Of a stretch of DNA of 64,000 nt, positions 8,755 through 15,585 are shown piece by piece (positions within the stretch are counted from its first letter, which is position 1; every line of letters begins with the position of its first letter). The DNA is taken from the NCBI RefSeq assembly GCF_001645125.1, contig NZ_LXKA01000298.1:1-64000 (forward strand), read 5' to 3'. A program made the translations under genes and the position numbers. The notes beneath the pieces are model-generated. The model had not been told where the DNA came from, ran no database searches, and was given only the letters and a program-made list of their open reading frames with translations. This DNA comes from Paraburkholderia ginsengiterrae. GTDB taxonomy: Bacteria > Pseudomonadota > Gammaproteobacteria > Burkholderiales > Burkholderiaceae.

Positions 8755-9573
8755 TCAATTGAATTGATACAGGTAGCCGATCCGGGCTCCCGGAATGTAA
8801 CTCCGTCCTACGATCGGGCTGTTGGTGATGCCGCTGGTGGCGTGCGACACGCCCAGGTCCAGAATCACTATCTGATGGCGCGTGAATTTGTAGTCCACAC
8901 GCGTGCCGACCGACACGTCGTAGGCTGCCTTGCCAGTGTACTCGGGGCGCCCCGCTCTCACCTCCGACGACCGCACGCCGTAATAGTAATTGACGTACTT
9001 GGCACTCAGCCATTCGACACCGGCGTGCGGCTCAAAGGAAAAATTGCCATAGTCGAAGGATTTGCTGAAGTCGATTTTAGCGCGCTCGCCCTTATTCCCT
9101 CCCAGCAGATAGTCGCCCTCCAAGGTGCCGAATGCCGTCTTCCAGGCGAGCGCCGGGCCGTACCAGAACGCACCGTTGCGATTTTCCATACCGTTGAGGA
9201 TGGACGCATCATTATTCTTGTAGCCGTCGCCGATTGCAAAACTGCCGCGCAACGCAACGCTTACGTTGTCCCACTTTCCGATCTTCAGGTCGACGGTCGT
9301 GCCAAAAGCATGCACCCATTTGTTATCCAGGGATACCAGCGGAATCGGCGAGAATTTGGTCTTGCCGCTTTTGTAAGGCGACGCCTCAACGCCGGCTCCC
9401 ACGCCAAGACCCCAGTGGGTCACATTCGTGGCGTTGCTGAGCACCGTGAAGCCCGAATCATTCGCCTCGGCTGAATCTTCGCTGCCGCTGTCTGCCCGTA
9501 CGCTACCCGAATGAAGCAGGACTGACACAATGGCCAGCAGCAAAGGGGACCCACGGCGAGAAGTCTTTTTCAC
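8755..9573 (-). CDS. mipA: MipA/OmpV-family outer-membrane protein
   Basis: The 272-residue protein has a signal peptide (residues 1-27, ending SVRA) and a beta-barrel-like body with alternating aromatic residues (GVGAGVEASPYKSGK, FWYGPALAW, GVEWLSAKYVNYYYGV). It ends with IGYLYQFN. This matches MipA/OmpV-type scaffolding or barrel proteins that often accompany two-component systems and answer to antibiotics or acid. The start is GTG at 9573 with AGGA eight bases upstream. It is the first gene of the mipA-regulator-kinase transcript, and a perfect GTAAG direct repeat lies 53 bp before the start. Confidence 0.85.
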   Translation of the reverse strand: MKKTSRRGSPLLLAIVSVLLHSGSVRADSGSEDSAEANDSGFTVLSNATNVTHWGLGVGAGVEASPYKSGKTKFSPIPLVSLDNKWVHAFGTTVDLKIGKWDNVSVALRGSFAIGDGYKNNDASILNGMENRNGAFWYGPALAWKTAFGTLEGDYLLGGNKGERAKIDFSKSFDYGNFSFEPHAGVEWLSAKYVNYYYGVRSSEVRAGRPEYTGKAAYDVSVGTRVDYKFTRHQIVILDLGVSHATSGITNSPIVGRSYIPGARIGYLYQFN

Positions 9574-9625
9574 AGTCGTTCCTGAAGTAGAGGGATGAGG
9601 CGAACTCGACTTTAGGACCGGCCGA

Positions 9626-9641
9626 CTTACTCGTTACTTAC
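9626..9641 (-). promoter_or_regulatory. Direct-repeat response-regulator box upstream of mipA
   Basis: Read on the minus strand the site is GTAAG-N6-GTAAG, two perfect half sites 11 bp apart. This is the geometry of OmpR/PhoB-type regulators that bind head-to-tail on one helix face. Its near edge is 53 bp from the mipA start. A TAAAGT hexamer lies 11 bp further downstream and could be the -10 element, so the box would overlap the -35 position. Confidence 0.6.
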
Positions 9642-9787
9642 TCAAACCATGGTGAACCACCAGAACTGATCTGTTGACGCTATGGCCCCAAATCGCGGAA
9701 GTGAGATTCGAGCTCGGCGGAGCCGGATCCGTGCGCCCCCATACGCCGCACCGCTGCAGTACGTGCCGCAATCGTGCAGCCGCGTGA

Positions 9788-9803
9788 CTTACCCGACACT
9801 TGC
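9788..9803 (-). promoter_or_regulatory. Direct-repeat response-regulator box, middle of divergent region
   Basis: On the minus strand the site is GCAAG-N6-GTAAG, one mismatch from the consensus and the same 11-bp period. The spacer TGTCGG is identical to that of the site at 10777-10792, so these two sites share 15 of 16 bases in opposite orientation. Confidence 0.5.
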
Positions 9804-9899
9804 CATCCGGCTCGCGCAGCCTGCCTGGTTCCGAACGATTCACGCCGAATTAGCGGTAAGGGACTGCAAGGTGATCGTTCAGTGAGCGCGCATTGAGCG

Positions 9900-9915
9900 G
9901 TAAGTCGCCGGTAAG
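9900..9915 (+). promoter_or_regulatory. Direct-repeat response-regulator box upstream of mlaA
   Basis: GTAAG-N6-GTAAG with two perfect half sites, plus-strand orientation, ending 97 bp before the mlaA start. A second G precedes both half sites (GGTAAG), as in the site at 10777. Confidence 0.6.
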
Positions 9916-10012
9916 TCTTCCGGTCGCACCATCGCATCGACCTTCCTTCGCCACGGCAGCAGCGCGGCATGGTTAGTACCCCTTTTGTCATTCCTGTACC
10001 GGGAGTCCCGCG

Positions 10013-10738
10013 ATGAAAAGGCGCGATCTGAATACCCTGGCACTCATCGTCACGGTGCTTCTTTCATCCGGATGTGCCACCGGGCCAGGGCGCACCGCCG
10101 GCGACCCGCTCGAACCGATGAACCGGAGCATTTACTCGTTCAACGACAAGGTCGACACCTATGTGGTCAAACCGACCGCGAAGGCCTATCAGAAAGTGAT
10201 GCCGTCACCGGTGCAAACCGCTGTGCGCAATTTCTTCTCCAACCTTGGCGACATCGGCAACTTTGCCAATGACCTGCTGCAACTGAAAGCAACGGACGCG
10301 AGCGAAGATGTGGTGCGTTTCGCGTTCAACTCCACGCTGGGGATCGGCGGTTTGATCGACTGGGCCACGCCCGCGGGGTTGCCCAAGCACCACCAGGACT
10401 TCGGGCTGACACTCGCTCACTATGGCGTACCGATCGGGCCGTATCTGGTGATGCCTCTGTTCGGACCGAGCAGCGTGCGGGATGTGAGTAACGTCGCCGT
10501 CGACAGCTTCCTCAACCCGTTCGCGGCTGCACCGGTTGCTGTCCAGGCATCGGTGGCCGGTACCCGCTTGGTCAGCACCCGCGCCGATCTGCTAAGCGCG
10601 TCCAATCTGCTTTCACAGGCGGCGATCGATCCCTATTCGTTCACTCGGGACCTCTACCTGCAGAGGCGCCGCATGCTCTCGACGAAATCCGCTGACGCCG
10701 ACAAATTGCCGGACTACGCGGATCCCTCTCCTCAATAA
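10013..10738 (+). CDS. mlaA: MlaA (VacJ) family outer-membrane lipoprotein
   Basis: The 241-residue protein has a lipoprotein signal (lipobox LSSGC, acylated Cys about residue 21). The MlaA landmarks follow: DPLEPMNRSIYSFND near residues 31-45, GIGGLIDWATPAGL and GVPIGPYLVMPLFGPSSVRD. MlaA removes phospholipids from the outer leaflet of the outer membrane and passes them to MlaC. In Burkholderiaceae mlaA is often inside a larger mla operon; here it stands apart, next to lipid A and sugar transferase genes and under a candidate regulator box. That suggests a second, regulated copy, which is inference. Confidence 0.88.
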   Translation: MKRRDLNTLALIVTVLLSSGCATGPGRTAGDPLEPMNRSIYSFNDKVDTYVVKPTAKAYQKVMPSPVQTAVRNFFSNLGDIGNFANDLLQLKATDASEDVVRFAFNSTLGIGGLIDWATPAGLPKHHQDFGLTLAHYGVPIGPYLVMPLFGPSSVRDVSNVAVDSFLNPFAAAPVAVQASVAGTRLVSTRADLLSASNLLSQAAIDPYSFTRDLYLQRRRMLSTKSADADKLPDYADPSPQ

Positions 10739-10776
10739 CTGCAGAGCCGACGCATGACGGTCTGCGCAGCGCACCG

Positions 10777-10792
10777 GTAAGTGTCGGGTAAG
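10777..10792 (+). promoter_or_regulatory. Direct-repeat response-regulator box upstream of the small membrane protein
   Basis: GTAAG-N6-GTAAG, perfect half sites with 11-bp period, ending 53 bp before the ATG at 10845. That distance equals the one found for the mipA site. It implies an internal promoter for the small membrane protein, acyltransferase and glycosyltransferase genes. Confidence 0.6.
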
Positions 10793-10844
10793 CCATGCGC
10801 GTCCAACATGGGAACCTGGATCATCTGATTGTAGGAGCGTGTCC

Positions 10845-11186
10845 ATGAAAGCCAGTACCGCGACCGCACTGCGCGCCAACTTCGTGCTCTGTCTGGTTTC
10901 GATCGCTATCGCGATCGTCCCTTGCGTCAGCCTTGTATCGGTGCTCGGCCTGCTCGACGACGGTGCGCCTATATGGCCGTACCAGGGCAGCATTTTTCTG
11001 CTCGCCGCCCTGATCATGCTGGTGCTGCGCTGGCGAGCGCGGCGGGCGTTCGATGCAGCGAGACAGGCGCATAAGGTTCAGCTGATCGGCAAGCAGGGTC
11101 TTGAAGCATCGATAGACGATGACTGCCCTTTTGCGTGGCTGGTTCAATTGCACCTTGAACTGCGTGGCCATCAATGTATCCATTAA
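10845..11186 (+). CDS. Small two-helix membrane protein, unknown
   Basis: The 113-residue protein has two hydrophobic segments near residues 13-34 and 46-60 and a basic stretch directly after the second (RWRARRAFDAARQ). A C-terminal cytoplasmic tail of about 45 residues has no motif I recognise. The ATG at 10845 is preferred over an in-frame GTG at 10839 because GGAG sits seven bases before it. It is followed within 15 nt by the acyltransferase gene and has its own candidate regulator box, so it is probably part of the envelope response; its function is not known. Confidence 0.65.
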   Translation: MKASTATALRANFVLCLVSIAIAIVPCVSLVSVLGLLDDGAPIWPYQGSIFLLAALIMLVLRWRARRAFDAARQAHKVQLIGKQGLEASIDDDCPFAWLVQLHLELRGHQCIH

Positions 11187-11200
11187 CAACGGACGTCCGC

Positions 11201-12076
11201 ATGAAAAGTCTCGGTTATTGGCTGCTGCTCGGTTTGCTGCGTCTGCTGTCGGTTCTGCCGTACGCGCTGGTTGCAAGAGCCGGCAATGCGCTTGGCGCCA
11301 TGCTGTACATGCTGCCGAGCCACCGCAAGCACGTGGTGCTAGTCAACCTCCGCCTGTGCTTTCCACTGAAGACCGAGCGCAAGCGCGAAGAACTCGCGCT
11401 CGCGCATTTTCAGCACGTTGTACGCAGTTACCTGGAGCGGGGCTTTCAGTGGTTCGGCAGTTTGCGCACGATAGAGCGGCTGGTCGAGTTGGACAGTCGC
11501 ATCGATCTGTACAACCCGGATGCGCCACCGACGATCTTCATGGGCTTTCACTTCGTCGGAATCGAAGTAGGTTGCATGCTGTATTCCTCGCGTCTGCCAG
11601 TCGCCGCGCTCTATACGCGAATGTCGAGCGCGCGTGTCTGCGAGCTCGCGCGGCATCAGCGCGGACGGTTCGGCGCTCACATGATCGAACGCAGCGCGAG
11701 TGCGAAGCATGTCGTCAGACTCCTGCGCTCGGGCATTCCCGTGATGCTGGCAGCGGACATGGATCACGGCACAAAGGGTTCGGTGTTCGCGCCGCTCTTT
11801 GGTGTGCCGGCCTGCACGCTGACTTCCGTGTCACGACTTGCGAAGTTGGCCGGCGCGCGCGTCGTACCCTTTGTGACCGAGGTGTTGCCCGAATTTCGCG
11901 GCTACAAGCTGACCATCTTCGAGCCGCTCGAAAACTATCCCACCTATAGCGAAAGCCACGACGCACGCACAATGAACGCCTTTCTTGAAAAGCAGATCCG
12001 GCGCCTTCCCGACCAGTACTACTGGGTACACAGACGCTTCAAACATCGCCCGGCAGGTACACCAGCGGTCTACTGA
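11201..12076 (+). CDS. LpxL/HtrB-family lipid A (lysophospholipid) acyltransferase
   Basis: The 291-residue protein has an N-terminal membrane anchor (residues 5-25). The catalytic HX4E motif of this family is seen as HFVGIE at residues about 117-122, and the C-terminus ends in QYYWVHRRFKHRP, the usual WxHRRFK signature. Such enzymes add secondary acyl chains to lipid A at the inner membrane, changing outer-membrane permeability and peptide resistance. An in-frame ATG at 11174 overlaps the previous gene, but family alignment favours 11201. Which acyl position is modified cannot be told here. It probably works with its neighbours in outer-membrane remodelling. Confidence 0.82.
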   Translation: MKSLGYWLLLGLLRLLSVLPYALVARAGNALGAMLYMLPSHRKHVVLVNLRLCFPLKTERKREELALAHFQHVVRSYLERGFQWFGSLRTIERLVELDSRIDLYNPDAPPTIFMGFHFVGIEVGCMLYSSRLPVAALYTRMSSARVCELARHQRGRFGAHMIERSASAKHVVRLLRSGIPVMLAADMDHGTKGSVFAPLFGVPACTLTSVSRLAKLAGARVVPFVTEVLPEFRGYKLTIFEPLENYPTYSESHDARTMNAFLEKQIRRLPDQYYWVHRRFKHRPAGTPAVY

Positions 12077-12244
12077 ATTCCAGGGATTGGATCATGCAAG
12101 CCGGCGTATGCCTGACGACGTTTAACCGCCTCGACTGTGTGCGGATTGGCAATGCTGTGTGCACCATTGAGCCAACTTCGTGAAACGCACTTACAATACT
12201 TGACGGGTCGATCCACTGGTGCATATCCGCCAATCGAGCGCTAC

Positions 12245-13420
12245 ATGGCCGAACTCTTCCCTGATGCTGCCCCGCCCCGGTCGGTCCTCATCGTCTGCAC
12301 GGGGCGTATTGGAGACGTGTTGCTCAGCACGCCGGTTGCGCGTTCCCTGAAATCGCACTGGCCCAATGCGCAAATCGACATGCTGGTTTTCGAGGGCACC
12401 GATGGCGTGCTGGAGAGCAACCCCGATATACGCCGAGTGATTCCCATCTCGCCCCGTGCGGGGCTTGCCCAGCGCCTCAACGACGCACGCAAGATCTGGC
12501 GCCAATATGACCTCGGATGTTCGCTGCGGACCTCCAGCCTCGCCAGTTTTCTTTGCTGGATGGCAGGGAGAAAGCGAATCGGCATCGTCGCTTCGCTGCG
12601 CAAAAGCTGCCTTAAGAAATGGATGCTGCACCGGTTCATAGTCGATCGCGATCACGACCTCCATGCCGTCCAAAGCGGTGTCTTGCTGACGACCTTGCTG
12701 GGCATCACGCCCTGCTTTGAAGTCGTGCCGCCCGCGGTGCGCAGCCAGCCGGCGCAGCTCGCGCATCTCGAGCAGTCGCTCGCATCAATTGCCGGCAAGC
12801 CCTACGCAGTAGTGCACATGTATCCGCGGTATGCCTACAAGATGTGGCACGCCGAAGGTTGGATCGCCGTGCTGGCGTTCCTGCACGCACGCGGCTATGC
12901 CGTTGTGCTGACAGGCGGCCCTGCCGCAGCCGAAGTGACGTATGCACGCACTATTCGTGAGCGTGCCGGAATCGAAACAGTCGATGTGGTCGGCAAGCTG
13001 AGCCTCGCGGCAACCGCCGAAGTGATTCGACGCGCGCGGCTCTTCCTCGGACCTGACACCTCGGCCTCGCATATCGCCGCTGCCACGGGCACCCCGACCC
13101 TCGCTCTGTTCGGCCCGTCGAATCCGGTTCGCTGGGGACCGTGGCCAAAGGGCTGGACCGGCAGCAGTCCCTGGATAACTTCCGGGTCCGGGCGGCGCGG
13201 CAACGTCTATCTGCTTCAGGGCGCCGGCGCATGCGTGCCCTGCAAGCTGGAGGGCTGCGAAGGCCACGTCGATAGCGGGAGCGATTGCCTGTTGACGCTT
13301 GACGCCGCCCGGGTAATAGATGCCGCGACAGAGTTGCTGGGCATTGCACCCCGTATTACGCCCGATCAGCGACGACGCTTTCCAATCGCCACGCAACCCT
13401 TTCGCCGGTGCACGCCTTGA
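12245..13420 (+). CDS. Glycosyltransferase family 9 (heptosyltransferase-like)
   Basis: The protein has about 391 residues in two Rossmann-like halves. The N-terminal half begins SVLIVCTGRIGDVLLSTPVARSLK, the hallmark of ADP-heptose:LPS heptosyltransferases. The C-terminal half has the donor-site region FLGPDTSASHIAAATGTPTLALFGPSNPVRWGPW. Such enzymes extend the LPS core on the cytoplasmic face of the inner membrane. The ATG at 12245 is chosen from the family start, but its ribosome site is weak and upstream in-frame GTG/ATG codons exist. A Cys-rich segment near residues 325-345 (CVPCKLEGCEGH) resembles one seen in some family members. Confidence 0.8.
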   Translation: MAELFPDAAPPRSVLIVCTGRIGDVLLSTPVARSLKSHWPNAQIDMLVFEGTDGVLESNPDIRRVIPISPRAGLAQRLNDARKIWRQYDLGCSLRTSSLASFLCWMAGRKRIGIVASLRKSCLKKWMLHRFIVDRDHDLHAVQSGVLLTTLLGITPCFEVVPPAVRSQPAQLAHLEQSLASIAGKPYAVVHMYPRYAYKMWHAEGWIAVLAFLHARGYAVVLTGGPAAAEVTYARTIRERAGIETVDVVGKLSLAATAEVIRRARLFLGPDTSASHIAAATGTPTLALFGPSNPVRWGPWPKGWTGSSPWITSGSGRRGNVYLLQGAGACVPCKLEGCEGHVDSGSDCLLTLDAARVIDAATELLGIAPRITPDQRRRFPIATQPFRRCTP

Positions 13421-13483
13421 AATGACCAATGCCGGTGGTCGTCCGGGGAAAGCAAACCCCGTCCCTTCTTTGGAGATCTCCTT

Positions 13484-13786
13484 ATGAGCGCCCTTCGTTT
13501 TGCAGTGCCCCTTATCCTGCTCACTGCCGCGTGTTCGCCAGCGTGGCCGGACGCCAATGTTCATCTCGCGCAAACGGCGCAACCCGATACGCGTGCACCC
13601 ACACCCGTCGCCGTGAACGATCGGAACTCCATCGCACCGCCCGCGAATGCGCCGGTCATTAGCGTCGGGGTGAGCGATCCCAACACGCAGCTTATCCTGC
13701 CGTGGTTCCTCACCGATATCATCAATGCGATCAATACGCGGGCATCAGTCAACGATCTTTTGCGCACTGTCGGACGGGGCATCTAG
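13484..13786 (+). CDS. Small predicted lipoprotein, unknown function
   Basis: The 100-residue protein begins with a lipoprotein signal (LLTAAC, acylated Cys about residue 17). A Pro/Ala-rich linker follows, then a short hydrophobic stretch near residues 75-83 (LILPWFLTDIINAI). GGAG precedes the ATG by about seven bases. I recognise no domain. The position downstream of LPS-core genes is the only functional hint. Confidence 0.65.
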   Translation: MSALRFAVPLILLTAACSPAWPDANVHLAQTAQPDTRAPTPVAVNDRNSIAPPANAPVISVGVSDPNTQLILPWFLTDIINAINTRASVNDLLRTVGRGI

Positions 13787-13871
13787 TCTCTTAAAGTCCC
13801 GCGCAATCCCGCCGGCGTCATCGGGTACCATACTGTCATACTATTTGCTTGCCGCTTTTGAGGAGGCGCCG

Positions 13872-14882
13872 ATGACAACTCAACTCACGCCCGAATTCGC
13901 ATCCCGATTCGCCAATCTCGCGCTTGCCCATCTCACACGCGAATACCCGAACAAGCTGACGCATTCGCTCGCCGGGCCGCAGGACGTGCAAGGACCGCGC
14001 GCGCTGCATCCGATTTTTTACGGCAGCTACGACTGGCATTCGTGCGTGCACGGCTACTGGTTGATCCTGCATCTGCTCGAGCGCTTTCCCGATCTGCCTG
14101 AAGCGGCACGCATCGTCGCGGTGGTCGACGAGCATTTCACCGATGCCAATGTGGCCGGCGAGCGCGCGTATCTCGATCTGCCGCACAACCGTGGTTTCGA
14201 GCGTCCGTATGGCTGGGCGTGGCTGCTCGCGCTCAGCGCCCAGCTCGAGTCGCTGAAACTCTCGGACGCGGCACGCTGGTCCAGAACCTTTGCACCGCTC
14301 ACCGCGGCCTTTGTCGAACGCTTCGAGGAGTTTCTGCCGAAAGCAACCTATCCGTTGCGCGTGGGGACGCACTTCAACATGGCGTTCGCGCTGGCGCTCA
14401 CGCTGGATTTCGCCCGGCAAACGTCGCGTGAATCGCTTGAAGCGCTGATCGTGAATACCGCGGAGCGCTGGTTCCTGAACGACGTCGCGTGTCAGGCATG
14501 GGAGCCCGCGGGCGACGAATTCCTCTCGCCCGCGTTAATGGAGGCGGAGCTGATGCGGCGCGTGCTGCCGCCCGCGCAATTCGTCGACTGGTTCGGGCGC
14601 TTTCTGCCGGATCTCGGCGCGAAAAAGCCCGCCACGCTGTTCGAGCCGGTCACCGTGACGGATCGCACCGACGGCAAGATCGCGCATCTCGACGGCTTGA
14701 ATCTCAGCCGCGCATGGTGCCAGCGCTCGCTGGCGCGCGCGCTGCCCACTGGCGACGTGCGCCGGGCGGTGCTATTCGACTCGGCCGAGCGGCATTTGCA
14801 AAGCGCGCTGCCGCACGTGGCTGGCGACTACATGGGCGAACATTGGCTGGGCACGTTCGCCACGCTGGCTCTCGAGGCCTGA
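13872..14882 (+). CDS. DUF2891 family protein
   Basis: The 336-residue protein has the features I associate with DUF2891: GSYDWHSCVHGYW near residues 53-65, LPHNRGFERPYGWAWLL near 100-116, GTHFNMAFAL near 158-167, and SRAWCQRSLARALP near the C-terminus. The fold is probably an alpha/alpha barrel related to glycosidases or sugar-modifying enzymes, with conserved His and Trp residues, but no activity is established. No signal peptide is present, so it should be cytoplasmic. The start has a near-perfect AGGAGG ribosome site; the open frame upstream of it overlaps the preceding lipoprotein gene and is not used. Confidence 0.8.
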   Translation: MTTQLTPEFASRFANLALAHLTREYPNKLTHSLAGPQDVQGPRALHPIFYGSYDWHSCVHGYWLILHLLERFPDLPEAARIVAVVDEHFTDANVAGERAYLDLPHNRGFERPYGWAWLLALSAQLESLKLSDAARWSRTFAPLTAAFVERFEEFLPKATYPLRVGTHFNMAFALALTLDFARQTSRESLEALIVNTAERWFLNDVACQAWEPAGDEFLSPALMEAELMRRVLPPAQFVDWFGRFLPDLGAKKPATLFEPVTVTDRTDGKIAHLDGLNLSRAWCQRSLARALPTGDVRRAVLFDSAERHLQSALPHVAGDYMGEHWLGTFATLALEA

Positions 14883-14900
14883 TGGCCTGTGACGGTCTGA

Positions 14901-14924
14901 AGGGCCGGTCGCCTCGCCGGCCCT
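14901..14924. terminator. Bidirectional hairpin between DUF2891 and PRC-barrel genes
   Basis: A perfect 8-bp inverted repeat (AGGGCCGG and CCGGCCCT) with an 8-nt loop lies in the 49-bp gap between two convergent genes. It is probably a shared transcription end, although neither side has a long T-run. Confidence 0.6.
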
Positions 14925-14931
14925 ATCCCAC

Positions 14932-15357
14932 TTACTGCGCCGTCAGCTTCTTGGGCTTCGGCGGCGCTTGAACCTTGTTGTACTGGAACTCAGGCGTCGC
15001 CTTCAAAGCGTCTTTAGTGGCGCCGGCCAGATAGAAGTTGCCCTGGCGGATATCCAGCGCGGCGATCGGCACCGCGACGTCGTGCGACGCCACGCCGAGG
15101 AAGCCCCCTGCCGAGACGATTGCGGCGGACAGCGAGCCATCCGGTGCGACCACGAGATCACGAACCGTGCCGATTTTCTCGTTCTGGTCGTTGTAGACGG
15201 CCTTGCCGAGAATGCTCTTCTTGACACTCCAGCCGCTCAACAGCGCGTTCGACTGTTCGACCGTGACACTCAGCGGCTGCGTGCCGGCAACTTGCGCCTG
15301 CGCACCCAGGCTGGTTGCAGCCACTGCGACGACCACCACGAGTTTGCTCAACGTCAT
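14932..15357 (-). CDS. Exported PRC-barrel domain protein
   Basis: The 141-residue protein has a signal peptide (residues 1-22, ending GAQAQ) and a single PRC-barrel (residues about 45-115). The barrel contains ILGKAVYNDQNEKIGTVRDLVVAPDG and later IAALDIRQGNFYLAGATKDALKATPEFQY. A basic Pro/Lys tail ends the protein. PRC-barrels fold as small beta barrels used for protein interaction; exported single-barrel forms are common in Burkholderiales and have no firm role. The start at 15357 has GGAG upstream; longer frames back to 15690 lack a signal peptide and a ribosome site and are not used. Confidence 0.8.
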   Translation of the reverse strand: MTLSKLVVVVAVAATSLGAQAQVAGTQPLSVTVEQSNALLSGWSVKKSILGKAVYNDQNEKIGTVRDLVVAPDGSLSAAIVSAGGFLGVASHDVAVPIAALDIRQGNFYLAGATKDALKATPEFQYNKVQAPPKPKKLTAQ

Positions 15358-15585
15358 TTCGTTCACTCCGTTGTTAGTAGACTTGACCGGCGCATGGACC
15401 GCGCCGAAGGAAACGCTCCACCCGGATGATACAGACTGAGCAGCATGGCTGCAGCCTTGGCACGCGAAGGCCTCATGCGGGCAGCCCCTGCGCCTGCCCG
15501 GTCGCGCCAGGAGACGGCGTCCCGGCTCGAAGCGCATGGCGTTAAAATCGCCTGAGGCGATGGCGCCTGCTTTAGAGGTGGACGT

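Larger units (their letters stand above)
9574..10012. promoter_or_regulatory. Divergent control region between mipA and mlaA
   Basis: This 439-bp stretch has no convincing gene; the short open frames in it lack ribosome sites and family features. It holds three GTAAG-type direct repeats with 11-bp period (9626-9641, 9788-9803, 9900-9915), listed separately, and a weaker pair at 9855-9870 with 10-bp period. It must contain the promoters of the mipA operon (leftward) and mlaA (rightward). Confidence 0.6.

Noticed and set aside
9855-9870. Further GGTAAG/TGCAAG pair in the mipA-mlaA gap
   Set aside because: The period is 10 bp rather than 11 and one half site is poor, so it was not counted with the regulator boxes.
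9680-9991. Open frame of about 100 codons on the minus strand between mipA and mlaA
   Set aside because: No ribosome site, no domain, and it covers the repeated regulator boxes; treated as control DNA.
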